Assembly: GCF_002735925.1 (NCBI RefSeq)
Contig: NZ_PEDL01000016.1
Location: forward strand, 26,556 to 90,555
Reading direction: 5' to 3'
Length of the DNA stretch: 64,000 bases
Origin: Sporanaerobium hydrogeniformans
GTDB lineage: Bacteria; Bacillota; Clostridia; Lachnospirales; Cellulosilyticaceae
In this document: piece by piece, positions 47,400-58,464 of the stretch
Layout: the number at the start of each line of letters is the position of its first letter
Numbering within the stretch: position 1 is the first letter of the stretch
Notes under the pieces: generated by a model
The model's database searches: none
The model's input: the letters and a program-made list of their open reading frames with translations, nothing else
What the model was told of the DNA's origin: nothing
Position numbers and translations under genes: made by a program

Positions 47400-48005
47400 T
47401 TAAGGTCTTAATATTTTTTCTATTGTTTGATAGAGATAAGGCTTATATTCCTCTATCGGTACTGGGCTATTAAATAAAATAGAAGTATAACAGGTTGAGC
47501 CTACCAGTTCTATAATCATAAAAAAAGTGATTTGCGGGTTTGGAAGATTGAGTTCATCCTCATCAGCTCTTTTTTTAAACATTTCAAAAAGTAGTTTAGA
47601 GGCATTGGTTTGAAAATTGTCTTTTAATTCTGTTTGAAAATGGGTATTGTAAATCCCCACTGATAGGTTTTTATAAATAAACTTTAGAAGCTTCTTATCT
47701 TCGCTAAGTGCATTAATAATATAATCAATAATAAATAAAAATTGCTCTGTAAAGTTTTTATAATTAATCTTATGACTAGATTTTATAGCCTCTTCAAATA
47801 ACGTTACTGTTTTTCTTAAGGTAAGAACATTCATTATATCATACTTATCTCTAAAATACAGATAAAAGGTTCCTTTTGCTACACCTGCATCTTTTACAAT
47901 ATCCTGTATAGTCGTTTCATGAATACCTTTTGATATAAATAAGTCAAAAGCTGTATCTAAAAGCTTTTGTTCTTTTTCTCTTTGCTTCTCCTTTATTTTA
48001 CTCAT
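47400..48005 (-). CDS. TetR family regulator of the efflux operon
   Basis: 201 residues. Helix-turn-helix EKEQKLLDTAFDLFISKGIHETTIQDIVKDAGVAKGTFYLYFRDKYDIM is a textbook TetR domain; the rest is a helical ligand-binding domain. It is the last gene of the operon that runs from the TolC-like gene at 53341, 17 bases after the second permease. It probably binds the TGACC-type palindromes at 53400-53446 and represses the pump until a ligand is present. Confidence 0.9.
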   Translation of the reverse strand: MSKIKEKQREKEQKLLDTAFDLFISKGIHETTIQDIVKDAGVAKGTFYLYFRDKYDIMNVLTLRKTVTLFEEAIKSSHKINYKNFTEQFLFIIDYIINALSEDKKLLKFIYKNLSVGIYNTHFQTELKDNFQTNASKLLFEMFKKRADEDELNLPNPQITFFMIIELVGSTCYTSILFNSPVPIEEYKPYLYQTIEKILRP

Positions 48006-48022
48006 ATGCCATCCATCCCTTT

Positions 48023-49213
48023 TTATAAATTAACCTCTCCCCTTATCAAAATAGAAGTGTCTTCATTACATTTTGTGATTTCATCTGTTGTAAATCGCTT
48101 TTTAAATACCCATAAAGTTAAAGGCATAAATACTATACTATATAATACTAAACTTATAGCATTTTGTCTAATCGCCTCAAAAGCTAAACCTTTAACCATG
48201 ATTTCATCAAAAGGCCTTGAGAAGTATATTAAAGGCCAAATAAGCTTTACGATTTTTACTAAAAGGCTAGGCATTTGTTCAACTGGCCAAACATAACCAC
48301 AAGCTAAAAATGTAGGTAAGGAAAGCATATAGGACACTTGAGAAAATTTAATTTTATCCTTAGTAAGCGCACATAGGAGGATGGCTACAGCGCTTATAGC
48401 TACTGCAAAGAGGCTACTCATTAGTAGGGCTAATTTAATATCTCCTGCGAATATTACACCATATTTTCTATTAATCATATAAATAGCAAGGCTTCCTGTC
48501 AGCATTAAAAGGGCAGCTGCCACAATGACTTTTGCCATTAATCTCGTAAAAGGATGATCTCCTGCTGTTTGCTTTGGATTTCGAAAAATAAGGGTAGCTA
48601 GGCCTGATAACATAAGCTGCTGAAAAAACACTGTCATAAAACCATAAATAAGATAATTCATATAGGTAAGCTTAGAATCATAAAGCATCCTATCTGTAAA
48701 TGTAAAGGGAAGTGTCATTGACGTAGCTGTCTTATTTGGGAGAGAACCCTTTGCTTCAATCATTTTAATCTCTGTACCTGCTGCCACAGTTTGAATAATC
48801 TCTGCCGCTCCTGCATAGGCATTGTTACCAATAACTACATTGGCTCCATCTGTAAGAATGAGTACCTGTGACCCCTCACCTCTTAAAACCTTTTCGCTAA
48901 GATGAGGTGGTAGATAGACACCCATATTAGCTTTTTTGAGGTGAATAAGTCTTTCTAACTCTTCTCGATTACTAGCATAGTATTCTATTTTAAAACGCTC
49001 ATTATCATCAAAGTACTTTGCAATTTGCCTACTTAAACTACTATTATCCTCATCTAACACAGCTATAGGAATATCATTTACATATTCATGAGCATAAGCT
49101 CCTGCAAACCATAAAGTTAAGACTGGCATTCCGATAAAAAACAAAATCATTAAACTGACTTTTTTAAAAATAAATTCTATTTCTTCTCTCATACTTTTAA
49201 GAAGCAATGTCAT
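48023..49213 (-). CDS. ABC-2 type permease (YhgE/YbhR-like), second copy
   Basis: 396 residues with one N-terminal membrane segment (about 18-38), a large extracytoplasmic domain (about 40-175), and five more segments in the C-terminal half, the ABC2_membrane_3 layout of YbhR/YbhS-type exporters. PIAVLDEDNSSLSRQIAKYF and the LACGYVWPVEQMP loop are typical. GGAGG precedes the ATG at 49213, which overlaps the upstream permease by 17 bases, so the two are coupled and probably form a heterodimer. Confidence 0.88.
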   Translation of the reverse strand: MTLLLKSMREEIEFIFKKVSLMILFFIGMPVLTLWFAGAYAHEYVNDIPIAVLDEDNSSLSRQIAKYFDDNERFKIEYYASNREELERLIHLKKANMGVYLPPHLSEKVLRGEGSQVLILTDGANVVIGNNAYAGAAEIIQTVAAGTEIKMIEAKGSLPNKTATSMTLPFTFTDRMLYDSKLTYMNYLIYGFMTVFFQQLMLSGLATLIFRNPKQTAGDHPFTRLMAKVIVAAALLMLTGSLAIYMINRKYGVIFAGDIKLALLMSSLFAVAISAVAILLCALTKDKIKFSQVSYMLSLPTFLACGYVWPVEQMPSLLVKIVKLIWPLIYFSRPFDEIMVKGLAFEAIRQNAISLVLYSIVFMPLTLWVFKKRFTTDEITKCNEDTSILIRGEVNL

Positions 49214-50348
49214 TTTCTACTCCTCCCTTTACTTTACTTAGATAATACTTATAATTACCCATTAAAGCGATTACAAGCATACTTATTATAAAGAAGAGTA
49301 AATAATAGATATCTCCTCCTAAGTTCTCTAACTCTCCTTTTAAAAATAAATTTCTTATGTTATCACCATAATGGTAAAAAGGAATGATATGGGAGACTTT
49401 TTGGTAGAAAGGAAGCATCGATATAACTGGCCATGTATAACCTGCCATAATAGAATTAGGGATTAATAAAAGGCCGATAACTACAATGGCTATGACTCTA
49501 TTTGAAATCCATGTTGAAACAGCAATAGACATTGATGCTATAGCAAAAGCTAACATTATACTAAGAAGCATCGCTACCCCTAAAGAACCTCTAAACGGCA
49601 ACTTAAATAAATAGATTTGAACAAGTACATTCATAATAAAAGAAATACTTCCTAATAAGCCATAAAAAAGTGTTTTTCCTAAAGTATAACCTAGATTACT
49701 TTTCCTCTTTTTACCTTGTCTTATAAAATCTATACAAAGTACAGCTGTTAAACCTATACCCGTTTGACAAATAATCGTCCCATAACCAGGTGTCATAAAA
49801 TAATTAAAATTCTTACTAGGGTTATAAAGCGTTCTATTTTCAAAGTTTATAGGCATTGCAGTATGATAGGCTTCTTCCTCATTCATATTGAGTCTTCCTT
49901 CCAGCTGTTTGATAGAAGCGCCTACTCTTATAGACAAAAGAATTTCACTTGCCTTTGCTTTAGCTACACTTGTAATACTCATATGACTCCCATCATAAAG
50001 CATTAATATAGAAGGTGATCTTAGGCCTATTACGTCTTCGGAAAAGTTTTTAGGGATAATCATCCCCACCTTTACCTTACTTGTATCGAGTAAGCTTTGA
50101 AGCTTATTTTCATCCTCTACCCTATAGGCAAGTGTAAAAGTATTATTGTCTGAGAAGTACCCTATAACTTCTCTACTCAGTTTGGAGTTATCATAATCCA
50201 CAATAGCCATGGGAATATGGTCTATTACACCTTTTGAGAGCTCCCAGCCAATCATGAGATTGACTAGAACAGGGATGATTAAGCCTATAAGGATAATCAT
50301 TTTATCTGTTTTTAGTTTTTGTACTTCCTCCATTAGGCTTTCAAACAT
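49197..50348 (-). CDS. ABC-2 type permease (YbhR-like), first copy
   Basis: 383 residues, same layout as the downstream permease: N-terminal segment (about 18-35), external domain with PMAIVDYDNSKLSREVIGYF, and C-terminal membrane bundle with SIMAGYTWPVISMLP. It shares clear similarity with its neighbour and likely pairs with it in a drug or lipid exporter. Starts 37 bases after the HlyD-like gene, with GGGAGG ahead of the ATG. No ABC ATPase gene lies in the operon. Confidence 0.88.
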   Translation of the reverse strand: MFESLMEEVQKLKTDKMIILIGLIIPVLVNLMIGWELSKGVIDHIPMAIVDYDNSKLSREVIGYFSDNNTFTLAYRVEDENKLQSLLDTSKVKVGMIIPKNFSEDVIGLRSPSILMLYDGSHMSITSVAKAKASEILLSIRVGASIKQLEGRLNMNEEEAYHTAMPINFENRTLYNPSKNFNYFMTPGYGTIICQTGIGLTAVLCIDFIRQGKKRKSNLGYTLGKTLFYGLLGSISFIMNVLVQIYLFKLPFRGSLGVAMLLSIMLAFAIASMSIAVSTWISNRVIAIVVIGLLLIPNSIMAGYTWPVISMLPFYQKVSHIIPFYHYGDNIRNLFLKGELENLGGDIYYLLFFIISMLVIALMGNYKYYLSKVKGGVENDIAS

Positions 50349-50385
50349 AGCGTCACTACCTCCCTAAATATTGATCCACCTCATT

Positions 50386-51744
50386 TTAATTGTTTACAAA
50401 TTGAATGAAAGCACTCATTCCTGGTCGTAATATCCCTTCATCATTATCTAGCTTTACTTTTACCCCAAAAGAGACGATATCAAAGTCTCCATTATCATTG
50501 GTGGCTCTTTTAACAGCAAAACTAGGTGACTCATTAATAGTTACTACTTCCCCTGTAAAGGTTTTATCAGGATAGGCAGGTACTTTTACACTTACTTTTT
50601 GATGTTCCACTATTTTGCCTAAATCTGTTTCTTTAACATTAATTTCTGCCCATGCCCCTTGTAAATTGCTAACTACACCCATTTGGGTACCTGTAGAAAC
50701 AAGCTCGCCTTCTTCTGAATGGACAGCGGTTACCGTACCATCCATAGGTGCTTTGATAATGACCTCATCTAAGTAAGCTTCTACTTCTGCGAGAGCTCCT
50801 TTTGCCTGGGCTACTAAACCTTCCTTGGCTTCAACTCCAGCTTTTGCTTGATAAAGCAAGGCATTTGAGGACTGCACACCTGCTATCGCTTGTGTTAGTT
50901 GTGCCTCCGCTGCACGCTCACCGGCTTCTGCTTGTTCTACTCGTGTCTTACTTGCTTCTACACCTGCCTGTGCTTGCTGGCTTGTAGCCGTTGCCGCTTT
51001 TTTATCCTCTACCCTTGCACCTTCTTTAGCCATACTTAGGGTTTGCTCTGCTACATCGAGCTGTGCTTTTACTTCTTCTAGTTTTTGCTTAGATACTGCT
51101 CCCTTTTCTTCTAATAGGACAATCCTATCATAGGAAGCTTTCATAATATTATAAGCAACCTGTGCCTGGGCAATTTCTTGTTCTCTTGCTCCTTTATCTG
51201 CTTTTTCTTTGATTGCTGTAGCTGCTTCTTCTTGCTTTTCGGCAGCTTTTACCCCAGCCTTAGCCTCATTCATTTTACCTTTAGCAGCTGTAACGCCTGC
51301 TTTTGCTTGCTCTACAAGGCCATTAGAAGCTTTAACCCCTGCTTCTGCTTGAGTATACTGCTCTTTAGCGGCTTTAAGGGCAGCCTCCGCCTGAACAACA
51401 GCGGCTTCTGCTTGCGCTTTTTTGGCTTTTAACTCTTCACTTGAAATTTCAAAAAGTGGATCTCCTGCTTTTACTTTTTGCCCTTCTTCAACATATATTT
51501 TTATAACTCTTCCAGGTACTTTGGCATTAATATTGACTTCTTTTGTTTCTATAACACCTTGACCTACAAGTCCTTTAGAAATATCAAATAATTTATCTAC
51601 ATGAAATGTTTGTGTTTTTTTATCTGTTTCTAAACCCAAAGTCTCAAAACTAATAAATAAAACAATAGCTATAATAAGAACAAATATACCAGCAGTATAG
51701 CCTATTCTTTCTTTATCAAATAAGTTTTTTATTTTCTCCTTCAT
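50386..51744 (-). CDS. HlyD family membrane-fusion/periplasmic adaptor-like protein
   Basis: 452 residues. One membrane segment (about 14-33), a biotinyl-lipoyl-like strand pair (VNINAKVPGRVIKIYVEEGQKVKAGDPLFEI at about 65-95), a very long Ala/Glu/Lys coiled coil (about 100-325, rich in QAEAGV..A.. repeats), and a C-terminal barrel (VIIKAPMDGTVTAVHSEEGELVSTGTQMGVV). This is the adaptor of tripartite pumps. Gram-positive bacteria lack an outer membrane, so it may bridge the cell wall or a cell-surface layer. Between the TolC-like and permease genes. Confidence 0.9.
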   Translation of the reverse strand: MKEKIKNLFDKERIGYTAGIFVLIIAIVLFISFETLGLETDKKTQTFHVDKLFDISKGLVGQGVIETKEVNINAKVPGRVIKIYVEEGQKVKAGDPLFEISSEELKAKKAQAEAAVVQAEAALKAAKEQYTQAEAGVKASNGLVEQAKAGVTAAKGKMNEAKAGVKAAEKQEEAATAIKEKADKGAREQEIAQAQVAYNIMKASYDRIVLLEEKGAVSKQKLEEVKAQLDVAEQTLSMAKEGARVEDKKAATATSQQAQAGVEASKTRVEQAEAGERAAEAQLTQAIAGVQSSNALLYQAKAGVEAKEGLVAQAKGALAEVEAYLDEVIIKAPMDGTVTAVHSEEGELVSTGTQMGVVSNLQGAWAEINVKETDLGKIVEHQKVSVKVPAYPDKTFTGEVVTINESPSFAVKRATNDNGDFDIVSFGVKVKLDNDEGILRPGMSAFIQFVNN

Positions 51745-51757
51745 GATGCTCTCTCCT

Positions 51758-53341
51758 TTATTTATAAGGTAATATACCTATATCATTTAAATATTTAACA
51801 TTTGCAAGCTTATAACCATTGGTGGTTTCAATTATTTTTTCTTCCATTGATGCAAGGTTTTCTTCTGCTGCTATCACTTCTACCATGGTTCCTGAGAGGT
51901 CTTCAAGATTTAAACTTTTAAGTAAAGCATTGCTAGCTCCAAAGCCCACTTCATATTTAAGCTTTGCTATTTCAACATTTTCTTCTGCCTGAATTTTTAG
52001 ATTTTTTGCTGTTTGTGCAACCTTTTCCATTGTACTAACTGTCTCATAGGACATTCGTATACCACTTTCTACTTCCAGTTTTGTGTTTTCTAACTCAATC
52101 TCAGCTTTTTTAAGGAGTAATTCTACTTCTTTATACTGATTATCACTTGTTTTATAACCCGAACTTTCTACTGCTGCTCTTAAGTCTTTATAGAGTTCTA
52201 CTTGTGCCTGTGCCATCTTTATTTCAAGCCTTGTACGAAGTCCACTATTAATACCTTGTGTAAGTGTTAGATGGGTAGTAGTTTTCTCTTCATCGCTTTC
52301 TACAAGCTTTATAGGGGTATCTAATGCCATGTTTAAGTCTTTCTTTAAGGTAGTTAAAGCATTTTTATACTCTTTTTCTTGGAGATCATAAGCGATGCAT
52401 GTGCCATCATAATAAGTTTTTGCAAGTATCTCATCATCTTTTGATTTAGCGCCTACTTCATAAGCATAACTTGCATAATCGTATTGCAATTTCCCTCTTT
52501 CCATAGCCTTACTTTTTACTTCTAAGAGCTTTTCTTGTTTAAGTGCTTCGTAGTAGCTATTTTGTATCTTTAAGGCTATTTGATTTTTATAAATATTAAC
52601 AGAGTAGCTAGTAATCCTATCTTGTACCTTTGTCATCTCTACCATTAAGTCAGCAAGAGGTCTTGGCTCTAGAGAGGAAATGGTACTAGTAGAAAGCTTA
52701 TTAGCAACACCAGTCATCGCAAATTGTACCGCTAAATCATACTTTGATTTACTAGAGATATATTTTTGTGTACTCTCATCTAGTGTTTCTAATGCGCCAT
52801 TGATTTGAGATTTACTGGCATCTAGGGTTCTTTGAACCTGTTCGATAACCGCCCCAGTATTTCCTTCTAATCCATAAGCTTCTAAAAAGCTTTCTATATT
52901 TTGCCCTTTGGGTATAGTTAATAGAATCTCTCCTGTAGCAGGATTTGGAATAGGGATATCCTGGGGAGCGATCCCATTATCAAGGGCAGCCTGAGCTGAT
53001 TCTAGTTGGTCTAATGAATCATAGATTGTTGCTCTACCATTACTTAAATCACTTTGAGCATTAGATAATTCATTAGCTCCATTATAAATAGCATTCTTAC
53101 TACCTTCTGCATTCTGACTAATAAGTGCTGCTAACTCTGCAGCGTTTTTAACCTTATGTATAAATGGATTATTTTCCAGTCCTTTTTCTATAGCTTGCTC
53201 TAGCGTTAAACTAAGCTCATTGTCCTTATTTGTAGTAGTGCTATTTTCATTTAATCTCTCTGTATTGCCTGCATAAGTATTAAGGTTAAATGCCAATATG
53301 AATATAACTACTAACGTTACTGTCCTTCTTTTCCTATCCAT
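51758..53341 (-). CDS. TolC-like outer-membrane-efflux-family protein in a Firmicute
   Basis: 527 residues with a signal peptide (VTLVVIFILAFNLNTYAG). The mature part has the two-fold helical repeat of TolC/OEP proteins: LTLEQAIEKGLENNPFIHKVKNAAEL near the N-terminus, and ENVEIAKLKYEVGFGASNALLKSLNLEDLSG with a closing IIETTNGYKLANVKYLNDIGI near the C-terminus. In Gram-negatives this forms the exit duct; in Clostridia its partner structure is unclear. GGAGG lies before the ATG at 53341; an earlier ATG at 53365 precedes that site. First gene of the efflux operon. Confidence 0.88.
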   Translation of the reverse strand: MDRKRRTVTLVVIFILAFNLNTYAGNTERLNENSTTTNKDNELSLTLEQAIEKGLENNPFIHKVKNAAELAALISQNAEGSKNAIYNGANELSNAQSDLSNGRATIYDSLDQLESAQAALDNGIAPQDIPIPNPATGEILLTIPKGQNIESFLEAYGLEGNTGAVIEQVQRTLDASKSQINGALETLDESTQKYISSKSKYDLAVQFAMTGVANKLSTSTISSLEPRPLADLMVEMTKVQDRITSYSVNIYKNQIALKIQNSYYEALKQEKLLEVKSKAMERGKLQYDYASYAYEVGAKSKDDEILAKTYYDGTCIAYDLQEKEYKNALTTLKKDLNMALDTPIKLVESDEEKTTTHLTLTQGINSGLRTRLEIKMAQAQVELYKDLRAAVESSGYKTSDNQYKEVELLLKKAEIELENTKLEVESGIRMSYETVSTMEKVAQTAKNLKIQAEENVEIAKLKYEVGFGASNALLKSLNLEDLSGTMVEVIAAEENLASMEEKIIETTNGYKLANVKYLNDIGILPYK

Positions 53342-53399
53342 TTCTATCTCTCCTCCTTTATTCATTCATATACCTTTATATGGTTGTTATTTTTAATAT

Positions 53400-53447
53400 T
53401 GACCAATGGTCATTAATGATTATAGTCAAAAAATGACTACTGGTCAA
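53400..53447 (-). promoter_or_regulatory. Efflux operon promoter with two TetR-type palindromes
   Basis: On the minus strand: -35 TTGACC (53442-53447), 17-bp spacer, -10 TATAAT (53419-53424). Palindromic TGACCATTGGTCA (53400-53412) lies at the start site and the related TGACCAGTAGTCA (53434-53446) overlaps the -35 box. The operon's own TetR product (47400-48005) is the likely ligand. Confidence 0.85.
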
Positions 53448-53520
53448 TATTTTTTTTTATAATATACCATTATTTTTTTTAAATAATAGCATTTTAATAA
53501 TGATATAGAGGTACACCAAA

Positions 53521-53557
53521 AAAGAACCTATGGAAAAGTGTTTTCCATAGGTTCTTT
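53521..53557 (-). terminator. Terminator of the DUF6106 gene
   Basis: Perfect 17-bp stem AAAGAACCTATGGAAAA with its complement (53521-53537 with 53541-53557), running into six T on the minus strand, 15 bases after the stop at 53572. Confidence 0.85.
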
Positions 53558-53571
53558 GTGTACTCTGAACT

Positions 53572-54081
53572 TTATATTTTCTTAATGACTTTATGAGGTG
53601 CTTGTTTATAAAGTTCATTTAAAAAAGACGCATTAGGTGTAATAAGAATTTTACAAAGGGTATTATCTTGGGAACTAATAATGGCATAGGTATCCGCTCC
53701 ATCATTATTATCGCTTGCATTAATAAGTTTATTAAAACGTTCTATTTTACCTTGATTATTCGTATCTTTAATGCTAACCATTGCTTCGATTTTTTTCATG
53801 TCTATAGTGGTTACTCTTTTACGTTTGGATTTATTGTAAATTACATCAATGTCCAACTCATTATTCGTAAGAATGTATTCATATTCTCTATTAAATTTAA
53901 TAAACAAAGTTCCTGCTCCAAAAAGTACTATCAAAATAATAACAGGTCCTAAAAATGCACCACCTAATAAAAAGGCTATTATAATAAGTACTGCTGCTGC
54001 TCCCATAATCAGTGTTTGCATCAGTACATCTTTAGAAGATTTCTTTTGCTTAATAAGATATTCTTTAAATATTTCAGCCAT
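53572..54081 (-). CDS. DUF6106 family membrane protein
   Basis: 169 residues: a short N-terminal cytoplasmic part, two adjacent membrane segments (about 25-60), then a soluble C-terminal domain (FNREYEYILTNNELDIDVIYNKSKRKRVTTIDMKKIEAM) resembling membrane-attached PH-like domains. Matches the DUF6106 family of Lachnospiraceae; function unknown. GAGAGGAC precedes the ATG. Monocistronic with its own terminator. Confidence 0.72.
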   Translation of the reverse strand: MAEIFKEYLIKQKKSSKDVLMQTLIMGAAAVLIIIAFLLGGAFLGPVIILIVLFGAGTLFIKFNREYEYILTNNELDIDVIYNKSKRKRVTTIDMKKIEAMVSIKDTNNQGKIERFNKLINASDNNDGADTYAIISSQDNTLCKILITPNASFLNELYKQAPHKVIKKI

Positions 54082-54285
54082 AATGCCTGTCCTCTCTTTA
54101 CGTATATTCCAAAGGGTTATCCCTTCTATTCTATCTGTTATTACTATATTAACTTACTATAAAACAAATGATTTTTCAATATATATCATCTTTTATTTTA
54201 TTTTTAGTGATATTTTTATTTTTTAAAAATATTCTATATATTAATATGGTTTGTACTATTTTTACACTCAAGGGGGTATAATACA

Positions 54286-55131
54286 GTGGATTTAGTATTT
54301 ATTTTTAAAGCAGCACTTTTAGGAATTGTGGAGGGTATTACAGAATTTTTACCCATTTCTTCTACCGGTCACCTTATTATTTTTTCCAACTTACTTGGTT
54401 TTTATAAAAATGCCGATAAAGCTTATGTAGATATGTTTAATATGGTTATTCAATTGGGTGCTATTTTAGCAGTTGTTGTTCTTTATCGTAAAAAGATTAT
54501 GCAGACTGTTATTTATCTTTTCCCCAGTTCTAAAATTTCTTTTTCAGAATCATGTCTCTACTTTTGGCTTATGATTGTTATTTCTTGTCTACCTGGTAGT
54601 GTTGTTGTTCTCCTTTTTAATGCTACTATTAAAGAAAATTTCTTTAATCCTCTCACTGTGGCAATAGCTTTATTTGTAGGAGGGTTTTTGATGTTGTTAG
54701 CAGAAGCTAAACTTCCAGTTAAGCAAGAGCTTACTCTTGAACGTACACCTATTCATCCTTGGCAAGCACTGGTTGTAGGACTCTTTCAAGTACTTGCTAT
54801 CATTCCTGGTATGTCCCGCTCCGCTTCTACTATTATAGGGGGATGGCTTGCTGGCTTTTCTACCCTAGCAACTGCAGAGTACTCTTTCTTTTTAGCAATC
54901 CCTGTTATGTGTGGTGAAACCTTGCTTAATATTTTTGAAATGCAAGGTAAACTCTCTTCTTTAGAATGGCTCTCTTTAGGAGTTGGTTTTACAGTTTCTT
55001 TTATTGTGGCACTTCTTGTTATTGATTCTTTTATTACTTTTTTAAAGAAAAAATCAATGTCTGTCTTTGCTGTTTACCGCATTGTTTTTGCCTTTGTAGT
55101 ACTAAGTTGTGGGGTTATGGGACTTTTCTAA
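54286..55131 (+). CDS. uppP: Undecaprenyl-diphosphatase
   Basis: 281 residues, about eight membrane segments. It has both BacA/UppP signatures: EGITEFLPISSTGHLII near the start and PGMSRSASTIIGGWLAG near residue 180, which form the active site. It removes a phosphate from undecaprenyl diphosphate to recycle the lipid carrier for peptidoglycan and confers bacitracin tolerance. The start is GTG at 54286, nine bases after GGGGG. Monocistronic. Confidence 0.95.
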   Translation: MDLVFIFKAALLGIVEGITEFLPISSTGHLIIFSNLLGFYKNADKAYVDMFNMVIQLGAILAVVVLYRKKIMQTVIYLFPSSKISFSESCLYFWLMIVISCLPGSVVVLLFNATIKENFFNPLTVAIALFVGGFLMLLAEAKLPVKQELTLERTPIHPWQALVVGLFQVLAIIPGMSRSASTIIGGWLAGFSTLATAEYSFFLAIPVMCGETLLNIFEMQGKLSSLEWLSLGVGFTVSFIVALLVIDSFITFLKKKSMSVFAVYRIVFAFVVLSCGVMGLF

Positions 55132-55210
55132 AATTTTACTCTAAAAATATGTAGGATATATAAAATTTCAAAAAACATTTGTTCTTATCTCATAAAAATT
55201 TTAGATACTA

Positions 55211-55250
55211 AAAAAGCTACCTACACATTTCTGAGTAGAGTAGCTCTTTT
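55211..55250. terminator. Convergent terminator between uppP and groEL
   Basis: AAAAAGCTAC-CTAC (from 55211) pairs with GTAG-AGTAGCTCTTTT (to 55250) with small bulges; A and T tracts on both sides allow use by uppP (plus) and groEL (minus). Confidence 0.6.
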
Positions 55251-55296
55251 AATAATTAAAATCAATTATTCATTTTTCGAGTTAGTGAAAAAGGGA

Positions 55297-57318
<2,022 letters not shown>

Positions 57319-57329
57319 TGATAGTTATA

Positions 57330-57358
57330 ATATTATTGCAAATTTTTTATTTATGCAA
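57330..57358 (-). promoter_or_regulatory. groESL promoter
   Basis: On the minus strand TTGCAT (57353-57358), 17-bp spacer, TAATAT (57330-57335), placing the start site just upstream of or in the CIRCE element. Confidence 0.6.
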
Positions 57359-57450
57359 ATGTAATTTTATCCAATTTTTATTAATTTAAAGCTTATTTTA
57401 TGCGTTTTCTTTTTATTTATCATCTTTTTATCGTTTTTCTTTTATTTTTA

Positions 57451-58335
57451 TTATTTTACGGGTTTAAATAATGCATTTTCTCTTGCATAGTAAAAAAGGT
57501 ATTGCTGTGCATAACCTCTTAGATCACCAAAGTAATCCTCTGCAAATTTTTGTATTTCTTTTATAGGAATAGTCTTCCCTCCAAAGTATAGGCCTTCTAT
57601 TACCCGTTTAATCCAAACATCTGTGGGAAATAATTCCATTTTGGAATACGCAAAAAGTAAAATACAATCGGCTACTTTAGGTCCCACTCCTTTAATCATC
57701 ATAAGTTTTTTCCTTGCCTCCTCTATGGAAAGAAAATAGAGATCATTTAGTAGAATCTCACCATTTAACACCTTTTGGCAAGCATCCATAATATAAGGTG
57801 CCCTAAAGCCTACCTTACAAGCTCTTAGCTCCTCCTCTGTAGCCCTCCCTAACTCTTTGGGAGTTGGAAAGGTGAAGTAGTAATTTCCCTCTCCATCTGC
57901 TTCGTTTATAGGAAAACCAAATTGTTGTGTTAAATTTTTAATGCATGCCTTAATGTGAGGTATGGCTTTATTTTGAGAGATAATAAAGGAAATAAGCATT
58001 TCCCAGGGATCTTGTCTTAAGAGCCTGATACCTTGCCCAAAAGCTACAGCTTTTTTCATGTGTTCATCCTTGTGAGAGAGTACGGTAGCTATATTATGAT
58101 AGTTAGTATCTAAATCAAAATACTGACTCCATAAATCATCTACTTCACTGATAGTGGTATTATGAATAAGTACACTACTACTATGAGGTTGTTGCATGAT
58201 TTTAATAAGCCTTTGTTTGGCAATAAGTAAGTAGCTACTTTCTGAAACCCTTTCAAAGCGAAATACTTGTCCACTTTCTAGTATCTGCCCAATAGCAAAG
58301 TGGTCTAAGTGTTGAAGCATTACGACATTTTTCAT
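57451..58335 (-). CDS. 8-oxoguanine DNA glycosylase/AP lyase, OGG1 type
   Basis: 294 residues. N-terminal OGG_N-like domain (FAIGQILESGQVFRFERVSESSYLL), then the helix-hairpin-helix GPD domain with MLISFIISQNKAIPHIKACI, IKGVGPKVADCILLFA (catalytic Lys in GVGPK) and LFPTDVWIKRVI (catalytic Asp). These match eukaryote-like OGG1 proteins found in many Clostridia. It excises 8-oxoguanine from DNA and nicks the abasic site. The start could also be the ATG five codons in. Transcribed alone, overlapping no gene. Confidence 0.9.
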   Translation of the reverse strand: MKNVVMLQHLDHFAIGQILESGQVFRFERVSESSYLLIAKQRLIKIMQQPHSSSVLIHNTTISEVDDLWSQYFDLDTNYHNIATVLSHKDEHMKKAVAFGQGIRLLRQDPWEMLISFIISQNKAIPHIKACIKNLTQQFGFPINEADGEGNYYFTFPTPKELGRATEEELRACKVGFRAPYIMDACQKVLNGEILLNDLYFLSIEEARKKLMMIKGVGPKVADCILLFAYSKMELFPTDVWIKRVIEGLYFGGKTIPIKEIQKFAEDYFGDLRGYAQQYLFYYARENALFKPVK

Positions 58336-58464
58336 ACCTTCACACCCTCTTTTTTCATTACTTTAAGTATTATTTCCACAATAAGGATTAATAAACCTAT
58401 TTTTAATAGGAAATATACTATCTTATGCTATAATAAATATAAAAACAATAAAGGTGGTTTTCAA

